Positions 54,282-63,110 are shown, counted from the stretch's first letter. The stretch: DNA of 64,000 nucleotides from Candidatus Harrysmithiimonas galli (GCA_904373265.1 CAJFEE010000010.1:81631-145630); one strand, 5' to 3'. Made by a program: numbers and translations. Notes: a model not told the origin generated them from the letters alone.

Positions 54282-54327
54282 AAACCAAAAAAGTCTGTTA
54301 CAAATTGCAGGCTTTTTTGGTTTTTTC
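54282..54327 (+). terminator. Terminator after the trk-kdpDE operon
   Basis: AAACCAAAAAAGTCTG (54282-54297) pairs with CAGGCTTTTTTGGTTT (54308-54323) with one G-T pair, followed by a T run. Confidence 0.92.
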
Positions 54328-54682
54328 TACAGATAGTCAATCAATGACATTTTAGAAAAAATGGATTTGAATACAAATTTTTTGATAAAAACATTTTTAT
54401 CTCAATTTTTTATACCCAGACATCTAAATAAATTGCATCTGTAACATCGTTTAAAGTTGACTGGTTGGTATCTTTTTTCACATGCGATTACTAGATGGCT
54501 TTATCTCTTTAATATTTCCATATCCCTATATATTTTTTGTTATGGCTTTTCATTATTTTAAAAGAATATACTTGTTTTTTTGTCGAAGTTTCCTGACACT
54601 TTAATGAGACAAACTAGCATCATGGCTTTTTTCTATGATAGGATAAGGATAGCAAAATATGACAATGAAAAAAGGAATGAGA
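54328..54682. other. Intergenic stretch before hflX
   Basis: About 355 AT-rich bases with no gene. It should hold the hflX promoter; no clear consensus was found. Confidence 0.5.
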
Positions 54683-55939
54683 ATGATTAAAGAACAAATT
54701 TTACAAATTGCCGTACAAACCCAAGAAAGTGATAAACAATTTCAAAGCAGTTTAAACGAGTTGACCTCATTATGTGAAACCGCACATGCAACGGTTTGCT
54801 ATGCCGTTACTCAAAAACGAGAGCATGTGCATCCAGCTACCTACATTGGAAAGGGTAAGCTTGAGGTGGTTTTGGAATTTTTGGAGTCGCATTCGGGAAC
54901 CGTCGATCTCATTGTATGTAATCATGAATTAAGTCCAGCACAAATTCGCAATCTATCTGATATTTTTCAAATGCGAATCATTGATCGGACACAACTCATT
55001 TTACATATTTTCGCCATGCGTGCAAAAACAAAGGAAGGAAAGCTGCAAGTAGAGCTTGCTCAGCTCAAATATTTGCTCCCCCGTTTAACCGGGCAAGGAA
55101 TTCATTTATCGCGACAAGGTGGTGGAATTGGGTTACGCGGACCTGGAGAAACCAAGCTTGAAAGCGATCGTAGACATATTCGCCGCAAAATTCATGAAAT
55201 AAATCTTCAATTGGATGCAATTGTTGCCCATCGGGATCGGCAGCGTCAGAGTAGAAAAGAGCAAGAATGGACTCAAATCGCTATTGTTGGATATACAAAT
55301 GCTGGAAAATCAACTTTATTTAATCGCTTGACGGATGCCCAAACATTTGAAGAGGATTTGCTGTTTGCTACGCTTGATCCGACTACTAGAAAGTACCATC
55401 TGACACCAGAATTTCAAATATTGCTGACCGATACGGTCGGATTTATTCAAGATTTACCAACTACTTTGGTAAAAGCTTTTCGTTCTACGTTAGAGGAAGT
55501 ATTGGAGGCACATTATATTTTGCATGTCATTGATATCTCTAATCCAAATTATGAGCAGCAAGAGGAAACTGTTATGCAAATTTTAAAAGAAATTGGGGTA
55601 AAAAATGTGCCGATATTTAAAGTCTATAATAAATGTGATTTATTAACAGAACCTTTTTTTCCACTTCAAAATAACCCATATGAAATTATGTCTGTATTGA
55701 ATTCGGAAGATTTATCTCGTTTTCAGAAAACATTTCAAGAATACATGTTGTCTACTTTTTTGCCATATCGGATTTATCTATCCTTTACACAAGGAAAGAT
55801 CATGAATCAGCTAAAACAATTTACAGCTGTTACACAAATCGAATTTTTAGAAGCGGATAATCTTTATCAAATTACCGGTTTTATGCCGCAAAGATTGTAT
55901 AAACGCTATCAATCATTAATGAAAAAGACAGAGGAATGA
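54683..55939 (+). CDS. hflX: Ribosome-splitting GTPase HflX (YnbA)
   Basis: A 418-aa GTPase that dissociates stalled or hibernating ribosomes. The N-terminal HflX domain shows ATYIGKGKLEVVLE, VCNHELSPAQIRNL and RIIDRTQLILHIFAMRA; GGGIGLRGPGETKLESDRR is the linker signature. G1: GYTNAGKSTLFN; G3: LTDTVGFIQDLP; G4: YNKCD. The start is ATG 54683 with AAAGGA at 54671-54676; ATG 54659 is upstream in frame. Followed at 6 bases by ynbB, as in B. subtilis. Confidence 0.94.
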   Translation: MIKEQILQIAVQTQESDKQFQSSLNELTSLCETAHATVCYAVTQKREHVHPATYIGKGKLEVVLEFLESHSGTVDLIVCNHELSPAQIRNLSDIFQMRIIDRTQLILHIFAMRAKTKEGKLQVELAQLKYLLPRLTGQGIHLSRQGGGIGLRGPGETKLESDRRHIRRKIHEINLQLDAIVAHRDRQRQSRKEQEWTQIAIVGYTNAGKSTLFNRLTDAQTFEEDLLFATLDPTTRKYHLTPEFQILLTDTVGFIQDLPTTLVKAFRSTLEEVLEAHYILHVIDISNPNYEQQEETVMQILKEIGVKNVPIFKVYNKCDLLTEPFFPLQNNPYEIMSVLNSEDLSRFQKTFQEYMLSTFLPYRIYLSFTQGKIMNQLKQFTAVTQIEFLEADNLYQITGFMPQRLYKRYQSLMKKTEE

Positions 55940-55945
55940 ATCATA

Positions 55946-57217
55946 ATGTATACAAATTTTATCAACTCCGTATTATTAAAAAATTTTACCAAGCAAATGG
56001 AAAAAAAATTGCAGCCGTCATTTCAACAAATCGAACAAAATATGGATACCTTGCAGGCACATGTTCTAAAAGCCTTTCAAGATCATAAAGTTAGCGATCA
56101 TCATTTTCATCCGTCAACCGGATATGGCTATAATGATGCAGGTCGAGATACACTGGAAAATGTATATGCACAAGTTTTTGGTGCAGAGGCGGGGCTGGTT
56201 CGTCCACAGATGGTATCTGGAACACACGCAATTACAACGGCATTGTTCGGTGTGCTTCGTCCAGGAGATGAACTGCTTTATATTAGCGGAATCCCATATG
56301 ATACTTTGCAACCTGTTATAGGGATTTCTCAGCCGGTATCCGGTTCATTAATTGATTTTGGTATTTCATTTCAAGCTGTTGATTTAACTGTGGATGGTCA
56401 TTTTGATTATGCAGCCATTGAACAAGCCATTCAACCGAAAACAAAAGTCATTGCCATTCAGCGTTCTAAGGGATATGCTGATCGTCCTTCACTTTCTATT
56501 GATAAAATTGCAGCCGTCATTGCGCATATTCGCAAAAAACATAAGGATAAAATTATTTTTGTTGACAATTGCTATGGAGAGTTCGTTGAAACGAGAGAAC
56601 CGACTATGGTTGGAGCTGATTTGATGGCAGGCTCCCTGATTAAGAATCCTGGTGCAGGACTTGTGAAAACTGGTGGATATATTGTGGGAAAGGAAAATCT
56701 TGTGGCAGCCTGTGCCAATCGTCTGATTGCTCCAGGTATCGGAAGGGAGGCGGGTCCTTCTTTATATTCCTTGGCAGAAATGTATCAAGGTTTGTTTCTT
56801 GCACCGCATATTGTCGGGCAAGCTTTAAAAGGTGCACTGTTTACAGCAGCCACTTTGGAAAATGTTCAAATGGAACCCATTCCAAAATGGCATGAAAAGC
56901 GTACGGATATTGTTCAATCTGTTAAATTTTGTACAGCAGAACAAATGATTGCATTTTGTCAAAGTATTCAAGCTGCCTCACCAATTAACTCACAATTCAA
57001 ACCGATTCCGGATAAGATGCCTGGCTATGAAGATGCAGTGATTATGGCAGCAGGAACTTTTGTACAAGGTTCCAGCATAGAATTAACAGCAGACGGGCCA
57101 ATTCGTCCGCCTTATTTAGCATTTGTACAAGGTGGACTCACTTATTCACATGTGAAAATTGCCATTTTATCTGCTTTGGATCATTTACTACAGAAAAATT
57201 TGATTCAAATTATTTGA
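55946..57217 (+). CDS. ynbB: YnbB-type PLP enzyme (methionine gamma-lyase family, 'aluminium resistance protein')
   Basis: A 423-aa PLP-dependent fold type I protein of the family annotated as methionine gamma-lyase-like or aluminium resistance. The PLP-binding Lys is probably in IQRSKGYADRPSL; VDNCYGEFVE contains the Asp that contacts the pyridine ring; GYGYNDAGRDTLE and MVSGTHAITTALFGVL are family blocks. The substrate is not established. Position between hflX and glnR is conserved with B. subtilis. Its stop lies right before the first GlnR box. Confidence 0.9.
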   Translation: MYTNFINSVLLKNFTKQMEKKLQPSFQQIEQNMDTLQAHVLKAFQDHKVSDHHFHPSTGYGYNDAGRDTLENVYAQVFGAEAGLVRPQMVSGTHAITTALFGVLRPGDELLYISGIPYDTLQPVIGISQPVSGSLIDFGISFQAVDLTVDGHFDYAAIEQAIQPKTKVIAIQRSKGYADRPSLSIDKIAAVIAHIRKKHKDKIIFVDNCYGEFVETREPTMVGADLMAGSLIKNPGAGLVKTGGYIVGKENLVAACANRLIAPGIGREAGPSLYSLAEMYQGLFLAPHIVGQALKGALFTAATLENVQMEPIPKWHEKRTDIVQSVKFCTAEQMIAFCQSIQAASPINSQFKPIPDKMPGYEDAVIMAAGTFVQGSSIELTADGPIRPPYLAFVQGGLTYSHVKIAILSALDHLLQKNLIQII

Positions 57218-57256
57218 TGTTAGTTTTTATAACATATATTGACAGAAAAAATAACA
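57218..57256 (+). promoter_or_regulatory. Two GlnR boxes at the glnRA promoter
   Basis: Box 1 TGTTA-N7-TAACA (57218-57234) fits TGTNAN7TNACA exactly. Box 2 TGACA-N7-TAACA (57240-57256) has one mismatch and overlaps the -35. They are 22 bases apart, two helix turns, like glnRAo1/o2 of B. subtilis. GlnR encoded downstream is the expected repressor. Confidence 0.85.
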
Positions 57257-57267
57257 TAATATATAAT
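57239..57267 (+). promoter_or_regulatory. Consensus sigma-A promoter of glnRA
   Basis: TTGACA (57239-57244), 17-base spacer, TATAAT (57262-57267): a perfect consensus, consistent with a promoter controlled by repression. Confidence 0.88.
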
Positions 57268-57293
57268 ATAAATATCATTTGGAGGCGTAAATC

Positions 57294-57716
57294 ATGAATC
57301 AAGAAATGAGACGGTCCACACCGCTTTTTTCCATGAATGTAGTTATGAAATTAACAGACTTAACTGCCAGACAGATTCGATATTACGAGGAACAAAAATT
57401 GATTCTTCCCAACCGCTCAGAAGGGAATCGCAGACTTTTTTCGTTAAATGATATTGATCGGTTATTAGAAATCAAGGATTTAATTGACAAAGGACTGAAT
57501 ATTGCTGGAGTTCGTCAAATTATTGGTACACAAGAAGTAGTCGATGAAGATGAAATCTTTCCAATACAAGAACAAAAAACAGAAGAAAAAAAGATTTTAA
57601 CCGATGAACAGCTTAGAAAAATTTTAAAAGAAGGATTGATACAAAAAAGCGCAAATCGAAAGCCTTCTGATGAAATTATGCGTCGTGGAGATATGTGGCG
57701 ATTTTTTAAGTCATAA
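57294..57716 (+). CDS. glnR: Nitrogen repressor GlnR (MerR family)
   Basis: A 140-aa MerR-type regulator that represses nitrogen genes when feedback-inhibited glutamine synthetase signals plenty. The DNA-binding domain is MKLTDLTARQIRYYEEQKLILP followed by NRSEGNRRLFSLNDIDRLL. The C-terminal tail (about 85-140) is charged and ends IMRRGDMWRFFKS, as expected for the autoinhibitory, GS-contacting segment. GGAGGCG precedes the ATG. Operon with glnA 65 bases on; its own boxes lie upstream. Confidence 0.95.
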   Translation: MNQEMRRSTPLFSMNVVMKLTDLTARQIRYYEEQKLILPNRSEGNRRLFSLNDIDRLLEIKDLIDKGLNIAGVRQIIGTQEVVDEDEIFPIQEQKTEEKKILTDEQLRKILKEGLIQKSANRKPSDEIMRRGDMWRFFKS

Positions 57717-57781
57717 TATCATTCAAAATGTTTTTGATAAAATTGAATTTATAGATTAAAAATACTTAGGAGGAATGTAAA

Positions 57782-59116
57782 ATGGCAAAATACACAAAAG
57801 AACAAATTTTTCAAATGGCAAAAGACGAAAATGTAAAATACATTCGTCTCATGTTTACAGATTTAATGGGTATGATTAAAAATGTTGAAATTCCTGTTGC
57901 CCAATTGGAAAAAGCGTTAGAGAATAAATGTATGTTTGATGGTTCATCCATTGAAGGATTTGTGCGTATCGAGGAATCGGATATGAATTTATATCCGGAT
58001 TTAGATACATGGACCATTTTCCCATGGACTGCTGAAAAGGGAAAAGTGGCTGCCTTAATTTGCGATATTTATTTGCCAAACGGAGCTCCCTTTGCTGGAG
58101 ATCCACGCAGCAACTTGCGTCGTGTACTCAAAGAAATGAATGATATGGGCTATGATAATTTCAATCTTGGACCCGAACCAGAATTTTTCTTATTTAAATT
58201 AGATGAAAAAGGCGAACCGACTTTAGAATTAAATGATAACGGAGGCTATTTTGATTTTGCACCGACAGATATGGGCGAAAACTGTCGTCGGGATATTGTA
58301 CTCGAATTGGAAGAAATGGGTTATGATGTAGAAGCTTCTCACCATGAGGTTGCACCCGGTCAGCATGAAATTGATTTTAAATATGCAGATGCCTTGACAG
58401 CTTGTGATTTGATTCAAACTTTTAAATTGACTGTAAAAACAATTGCACGTAAACATGGTCTACATGCAACGTTTATGCCTAAACCTATTTTCGGGATTAA
58501 TGGTTCGGGAATGCACTGCAATGTTTCCTTATTTAAAAATGGTAAAAATGCATTTTATGATGAGAAGGATGAGCTTGGGTTAAGTCAAGAAGCACGTTAT
58601 TTTATCGCTGGTATCTTAAAGCATGTTCAAGACTTTACAGCGGTAACCAATCCGATTGTAAACTCTTATAAGCGCTTAGTGCCAGGATATGAAGCACCAT
58701 GTTATGTAGCTTGGTCTGCACAAAACCGCAGTCCGCTGATTCGAATTCCGGCTGCTCGTGGTATGTCTACTCGCATAGAGGTGCGCAGCGTGGATCCAGC
58801 TGCAAATCCATATCTGGCCATGGCTGTCATTTTAAAAGCAGGTTTGGACGGAATCAAAAATAAATTCGAAGTGCCAGCACCAATTGATCAAAATATTTAT
58901 GTGATGACACCAGAGGAACGTCTGGCACATAATATTAAGGCATTGCCAGCAACTTTATTTGATGCAGTAGAAAATCTAAAATCAAATTTGGTTATGCGTG
59001 ATGCTTTAGGGGAGCATTTATTTGAAAGATTTGTAGAAGCTAAGGAAATTGAATATGATCAATTTCGTTTACAGGTACACCCATGGGAAAGAGAACAGTA
59101 TATTCAAATGTATTAA
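57782..59116 (+). CDS. glnA: Glutamine synthetase GlnA (type I-alpha)
   Basis: A 444-aa dodecameric enzyme forming glutamine from glutamate, ammonia and ATP. Motifs: [65 protein letters not shown] and the latch tail [11 protein letters not shown]. It lacks the insertion and adenylylation-loop tyrosine of the beta type; the Arg in GFVRIEE corresponds to the feedback-inhibition Arg62 of B. subtilis. TAGGAGG precedes the ATG. It also signals nitrogen status to GlnR in this lineage. Confidence 0.97.
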   Translation: MAKYTKEQIFQMAKDENVKYIRLMFTDLMGMIKNVEIPVAQLEKALENKCMFDGSSIEGFVRIEESDMNLYPDLDTWTIFPWTAEKGKVAALICDIYLPNGAPFAGDPRSNLRRVLKEMNDMGYDNFNLGPEPEFFLFKLDEKGEPTLELNDNGGYFDFAPTDMGENCRRDIVLELEEMGYDVEASHHEVAPGQHEIDFKYADALTACDLIQTFKLTVKTIARKHGLHATFMPKPIFGINGSGMHCNVSLFKNGKNAFYDEKDELGLSQEARYFIAGILKHVQDFTAVTNPIVNSYKRLVPGYEAPCYVAWSAQNRSPLIRIPAARGMSTRIEVRSVDPAANPYLAMAVILKAGLDGIKNKFEVPAPIDQNIYVMTPEERLAHNIKALPATLFDAVENLKSNLVMRDALGEHLFERFVEAKEIEYDQFRLQVHPWEREQYIQMY

Positions 59117-59151
59117 GACAATGAAATCTTAATCGTTGATCAAATAGATTA

Positions 59152-59205
59152 AAAGCAAGATCGATGGATACATGATATATGAATTATTCATCAATCTTGC
59201 TTTTT
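59152..59205 (+). terminator. Terminator after glnA
   Basis: AAAGCAAGATCGATG (59152-59166) pairs with CATCAATCTTGCTTT (59189-59203), one mismatch, followed by a short T run. Confidence 0.85.
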
Positions 59206-59506
59206 GATTTTACATCAGGATTCGCAAAAATGAAACCTATAAACTCTAGTTATCAAATGTTGATGAAAAACAAAAGTCAATAGATTAAATATGATATAAT
59301 AAGAAAATATATATTTATTATAATCCATTTATAACAAAATGATTATTGATTTTGTGATTAGAAGATGCAGATATAAAACCTTACTTTTTTTATTCGTCTA
59401 TCGTAGACTATTTTTTATCGAGAATTATATATTTTATAAAAATCATTTGATATAGTGAATATATGGTGCGGTATTATTGATTTTATGATCCTTGGAGGGG
59501 AATAAA
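59206..59506. other. Intergenic stretch before the agr-like operon
   Basis: About 300 AT-rich bases. TATAAT words occur near 59295 and elsewhere, but no -35 stands out. A small perfect stem GTCTA-TCG-TAGAC lies at about 59397-59409. No gene seen. Confidence 0.5.
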
Positions 59507-60235
59507 ATGCTTCGAATTGCAATCTGTGATGATGAATTACCAACTTGTGTTCAAATCCAACAAATTATATCTCAATTTGCCGAACAAACAAAACAACCTA
59601 TGACGACAGAGATTTTTCTTTCTAGTGAGAAATTCATTGAACAAGTGAACAAAGAACATTTTGATTTAATTTTTTTAGACATTGAAATGGAAAATTATAA
59701 TGGGGTAGAAGTTGGTATATATCTTCGGGAAACTTTAGATAACCAAACCATACATATTGTGTATATTTCATGGAGTGAAAGCTATTGTTTGGAATTATTT
59801 GAAATCCGCCCAACTAATTTCCTGAAGAAGCCGTTAAATGAAGGAAAAATTATTCGTGAAATTAAAAAAGTTCAAAAGTTGGTCTCCGATCTACAAGCTC
59901 ATTTTTCGTATCGTAAAAATATGGATTTATATCGCATACCTTTGCAAGAAATCATATATTTTGAAAGCAAAGGAAGAAATGTCCGGATTGTTACAACACG
60001 TTATGAGGATATATTTTATGGGAAACTTTCTAATATTACGACATATTTAAGTACCAAAAAGCAATTTATACAAGTTCATAAGTCTTTTCTCGTGAATTTT
60101 GAACATGTAATTCATGCATCTTATGAACAATTACAAATGTCAAATTGTGATTTTATTCCAATCAGCAAAAGAAAGAGAAAAGATGTCCGTTTATACCAGC
60201 TAGACTATGAGGTGAATTTATATGGGGATTTATGA
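59507..60235 (+). CDS. LytTR-family response regulator (AgrA-like)
   Basis: A 242-aa regulator. The receiver domain (1-120) has CDDELPTC for the acidic pocket and the phospho-Asp in LIFLDIEMENYNG; Lys is in NFLKKPLNEG. The LytTR DNA-binding domain (about 140-240) shows IPLQEIIYFESKGRNVRI and FIQVHKSFLVNFEHV. GGAGGGG sits 7 bases before ATG 59507 (TTG 59492 is further up). It overlaps the kinase gene by 14 bases and lies two genes before a cyclic-peptide precursor, so it most likely answers a peptide signal. Confidence 0.92.
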   Translation: MLRIAICDDELPTCVQIQQIISQFAEQTKQPMTTEIFLSSEKFIEQVNKEHFDLIFLDIEMENYNGVEVGIYLRETLDNQTIHIVYISWSESYCLELFEIRPTNFLKKPLNEGKIIREIKKVQKLVSDLQAHFSYRKNMDLYRIPLQEIIYFESKGRNVRIVTTRYEDIFYGKLSNITTYLSTKKQFIQVHKSFLVNFEHVIHASYEQLQMSNCDFIPISKRKRKDVRLYQLDYEVNLYGDL

Positions 60236-61547
60236 TTGGATTTATATTTTAACTCAGCCTTTTGCCACCTATATTATTTATAAGTTTATGCACATATTTT
60301 TTGACGAACGGCAAACCACTGCAAAAACAGAGTTCATGAGTTATGTAATATACAATATTTTTATTACAGGGGTTTATCTATTATTAGACATCCCGATTGT
60401 AATTATGTTAATTAGTTTAATTTCTTTTTATTCTTTAACGTACAATTACAATGCTAAAATTATGCAACGTTTACTTTCAACTATGTTGGTATATTTTTCC
60501 TTGATGGTAGTCGAAATTATAATTACACAATTTTTATTGGGCTATTCTCAATTGGACGTTCTTGTATCTAGAGGATTTTCATCTATTTTTGGATTAGTTA
60601 CAATTAAATTGATATCGTTTATGTTAATACTAGTTTTAAGTAATTTTAAACATATGAAAAAAGGTGTTCCTATTTCTATTATAAATTGGGTTTGTATTGC
60701 GCTTATACCATTGGCATCTTTGTATATTATTCTTTTGTTATGTCAGACAGAAAATATAGCACCAAAATATATATTTACAGCAATTCTATTGTTGGTTGCA
60801 ATCAATTTTTCTGCATTTTATTTATATGACACAATTTCTGCTTCATTTCAAATGAGGATTGAGAAGATGCAGCTAATTGAACAAAATAAATCATATGAAC
60901 GGCAATTTTCGGTTATGAAGGAAGCGTTGGAAAATACAAATGTCATTCGACATGATTTTAAACATCATTTAGCTGTGATTCATTGTTTTGTTGAATTAAA
61001 TCAAACAGAAGAATGTTTAAGTTATCTGAATAAATTATCGGAATGGACAGATAAGCAATCTTTGTATGCTAAATCTGGTCATCCGATTATTGATAGCATT
61101 ATCAATTTTAAATTGGATCAGGCTGCTGCAAAGAAAATTTCCGTTTCGGTTCGTCTTCAAATTCCTAAAGATTTGGAGCTTTCCACTTTTGATTTATCGA
61201 CTTTACTTGGGAATTTGTTAGACAATGCGATTGAAGCAACTTGTAAGCTGCCTGAACAACGCATGATTCAGTTGACCATACAATATCAAAAAGGAATTCT
61301 TCTGATTCAACTCAAAAATTCATTTAACGGAATCATTCGCAAATCTGATAATAAGATTTTAACGACGAAAAAGGATGCGAAACAGCATGGCATTGGATTA
61401 AGAAGAATTTCTGAAGTGGTTGAAAAATATAAGGGATATCTTGTTATGGAAAATGATGATCATATTTTTTTAACAAAAATTATGCTATATTTATCCAATG
61501 AAAACCAAGAAAAGCCCGAATATGACAATTTACCTACCCATTTTTGA
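60222..61547 (+). CDS. GHKL-type sensor histidine kinase (AgrC-like)
   Basis: A 441-aa peptide-sensor type kinase. The first 215 residues hold six or seven hydrophobic spans, the AgrC topology. A dimerisation helix carries the phospho-His in NVIRHDFKHHLAVIH (about residue 245). The ATPase domain has LLGNLLDNAIEAT and GIGLRRISEVVEKY with HATPase_c_5 spacing. The start is inside the regulator gene, implying coupling. The AgrD-like gene 66 bases downstream is the probable source of its ligand. Confidence 0.9.
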   Translation: MGIYDWIYILTQPFATYIIYKFMHIFFDERQTTAKTEFMSYVIYNIFITGVYLLLDIPIVIMLISLISFYSLTYNYNAKIMQRLLSTMLVYFSLMVVEIIITQFLLGYSQLDVLVSRGFSSIFGLVTIKLISFMLILVLSNFKHMKKGVPISIINWVCIALIPLASLYIILLLCQTENIAPKYIFTAILLLVAINFSAFYLYDTISASFQMRIEKMQLIEQNKSYERQFSVMKEALENTNVIRHDFKHHLAVIHCFVELNQTEECLSYLNKLSEWTDKQSLYAKSGHPIIDSIINFKLDQAAAKKISVSVRLQIPKDLELSTFDLSTLLGNLLDNAIEATCKLPEQRMIQLTIQYQKGILLIQLKNSFNGIIRKSDNKILTTKKDAKQHGIGLRRISEVVEKYKGYLVMENDDHIFLTKIMLYLSNENQEKPEYDNLPTHF

Positions 61548-61613
61548 CAAACCACATCTTTTTTTCCCAAAAAAATTTATAATAGGGATAAATACTAGAA
61601 AGGTGGAGTTGAA

Positions 61614-61748
61614 ATGAAGAACAGATTTTTTCAATGGCTTGCAGATTTTGCATTGCTATCTACTAAATTTAATGTAAATACTGCATGTGTATTTACTGCT
61701 CATCAACCAAAATTACCGGAAGGTGCAAAAAAGCTTAGAAAGTTTTAA
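61614..61748 (+). CDS. agrD: AgrD-like cyclic lactone autoinducer peptide precursor
   Basis: A 44-aa precursor: an amphipathic N-terminal helix (NRFFQWLADFALLSTKF), a core TACVFTA and a charged C-terminal tail beginning HQPKLPEG. This is the pattern of AgrD proteins; in Clostridium perfringens AgrD the core ACLWFT is likewise followed by HQP. The Cys (residue 25) would form a thiolactone with Ala29 to give a five-residue ring CVFTA. AAAGGTGGAG precedes the ATG. TATAAT at 61578-61583 with no good -35 may be its own, perhaps activator-dependent, promoter. No agrB is in the window. Confidence 0.88.
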   Translation: MKNRFFQWLADFALLSTKFNVNTACVFTAHQPKLPEGAKKLRKF

Positions 61749-61769
61749 TATGTGAGATGTAGTGACCTA

Positions 61770-61805
61770 AAAAAACAGTCTCCTAATTTTGGGGCTGTTT
61801 TTTAT
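61770..61805 (+). terminator. Terminator after agrD
   Basis: AAAAAACAG (61770-61778) pairs with CTGTTTTTT (61795-61803); inner CTCC/GGGG extends it; the T run is part of the stem. Confidence 0.85.
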
Positions 61806-62107
61806 TTAATATTCCATCAAGTTGGATTGGATGGAGCATTCAAGCGCCATTACACTTGATAAGTTGATATTTTTTCTAAACTATAGTATTGGTTTTTTTA
61901 AACGGGTTTATGATTTTTTAGATACACATAACATATTATAGAGCCTTTTATTTTATATGATAGGGGTGTCCAGTGATGCCTGATTTTCAAATTTATATAG
62001 ATGTTAATTTATCACAAGTGATAAAAATATAAAAAACAATTTTGTATTTGTCCGTTTTTTACATTTATTTGGTCTGTTTTTGACAACTTTCCTCTTTTGC
62101 GGTGTAT
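61806..62107. other. Intergenic stretch with a palindrome and a possible promoter
   Basis: About 300 bases, no gene. Contains the palindrome TTTATCAC-AA-GTGATAAA (62008-62025) and a possible sigma-A promoter, TTGACA (62080-62085), 17 bases, TGTATT (62103-62108). Confidence 0.5.
62008..62025. promoter_or_regulatory. Perfect palindrome, possible operator
   Basis: TTTATCAC-AA-GTGATAAA, eight-base perfect arms, 55 bases before a TTGACA -35. It might be an operator for the transcription unit that follows. The protein is unknown. Confidence 0.4.
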
Positions 62108-62114
62108 TTTCGTT

Positions 62115-62335
62115 ACAATATAGCACGAGGGGGTGATAAAAGGGAATCTCTATGTAAATATATAAATAAATTTTAAAAACAAAATAAAAAAAATAAAAAA
62201 ATAAAATATCATATAATATCCGCACGAATATTAAAAATTTATATAGAGATTCCCAAATAATAAAATTGATCAATCATCCCTTATTTTATTTATAAATAAC
62301 GTCTATCTGAATATATAGACGTTATTTTTATTTTG
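62115..62335 (+). ncRNA. Possible small structured RNA or leader with no ORF
   Basis: Between the possible promoter at 62080-62108 and a hairpin plus T-rich run at 62294-62331. It contains a GAGGGGGTGAT Shine-Dalgarno-like word (62127-62137), then GGGAATCTCTATGTAAAT (62142-62159) complementary to ATTTATATAGAGATTCCC (62237-62254), 17 of 18 paired, closing a loop of 77 nt made almost only of A and T. The first ATG after the ribosome site is immediately followed by TAA. No protein is encoded. Confidence 0.35.
62294..62331. terminator. Hairpin terminator downstream of the deacetylase
   Basis: AAATAACGTCTAT (62294-62306) / ATAGACGTTATTT (62315-62327), perfectly paired. The T-rich side (TTTATTTT) follows on the + strand, so it best fits a + transcript ending here, though it also lies just past the - strand deacetylase stop. 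Confidence 0.7.
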
Positions 62336-63110
62336 GATCAAATAGATTGGGTAATTTTTTTTGCGCTTCAAATAATAATTCTGATACGGTTACACACTCA
62401 TAGCCATTCTTTTTTAAATAAGCTAAAATATGCTCCAATGCTTCAACTGTAGGAGAACTGGTACGATTCTCCATACTGATCCAGTCGTGTAGCAAAATAA
62501 TATTTCCAGGTTGAACTCCCTGAATGATTTTTGAAGAGATGTAATTGGCAGGTGGGAGTTGCCAGTCTCTTACATCTAAGTGCCATGACCAAAGAATAAT
62601 GGTTTTTTGATTTTCCTCTGCCTTATCCATAATAATGGCATTACAATATCCGCCAACCGGACGATATAAGGATGTACGAGTGCCGGTAATTTTTTTGATA
62701 ATTTGATCTGTATGCTCTAATTCTGTTTGCAGCCGGTCAGCAGTAATTTGTTTACCTAAAATATGATCATATGTATGATTGCCGATTTCATGACCTTCCT
62801 GATAGGTACGCAAAAGTACATCTGGAAATTGTTCTGCTTTGTTTCCTACAACAAAAAATGTTGCTTTTGCATGATATTTTTTTAATAAGTCTAAAATTTT
62901 CGGTGTTAAAATTGGATGGGGACCATCATCAAAGGTTAAAGCGACCATTTTCTTTTTTGTCTGGACTTCTCGAGTTAATTTTGCCTTTCGTTGGGCAATG
63001 GAATCATCGGCAAAGGAAGACAAAGGGGTTAATATAGCCGCAAAATATATACAAATTAGGCATAAACATAGCAGTACACGCATCAAGAAAGTATTTTTCA
63101 TTTTCATCAT
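62328..63110 (-). CDS. Secreted polysaccharide deacetylase (NodB family), probably sporulation-linked
   Basis: A 260-aa protein with an N-terminal signal or anchor segment (about 8-33) and a NodB domain from about 52. Motif 1 VALTFDDGPHP has the catalytic-base and metal Asp; motif 2 HEIGNHTYDH supplies two metal His; motif 3 is YRPVGGYCN (usually RPPxG); motif 4 DVRDW and motif 5 ILLHDW are present. It likely removes acetyl groups from peptidoglycan amino sugars outside the membrane. A sigma-E-type promoter lies 18 bases upstream, which suggests mother-cell expression, as for PdaB-class enzymes; the sequence is not especially close to PdaB. Confidence 0.9.
   Translation of the reverse strand: MMKMKNTFLMRVLLCLCLICIYFAAILTPLSSFADDSIAQRKAKLTREVQTKKKMVALTFDDGPHPILTPKILDLLKKYHAKATFFVVGNKAEQFPDVLLRTYQEGHEIGNHTYDHILGKQITADRLQTELEHTDQIIKKITGTRTSLYRPVGGYCNAIIMDKAEENQKTIILWSWHLDVRDWQLPPANYISSKIIQGVQPGNIILLHDWISMENRTSSPTVEALEHILAYLKKNGYECVTVSELLFEAQKKLPNLFDPK

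Noticed and set aside
62004..62273. 89-codon - strand open frame rich in Phe, Tyr and Ile
   Set aside because: Entirely due to A/T-only sequence in the hairpin loop; no ribosome site.
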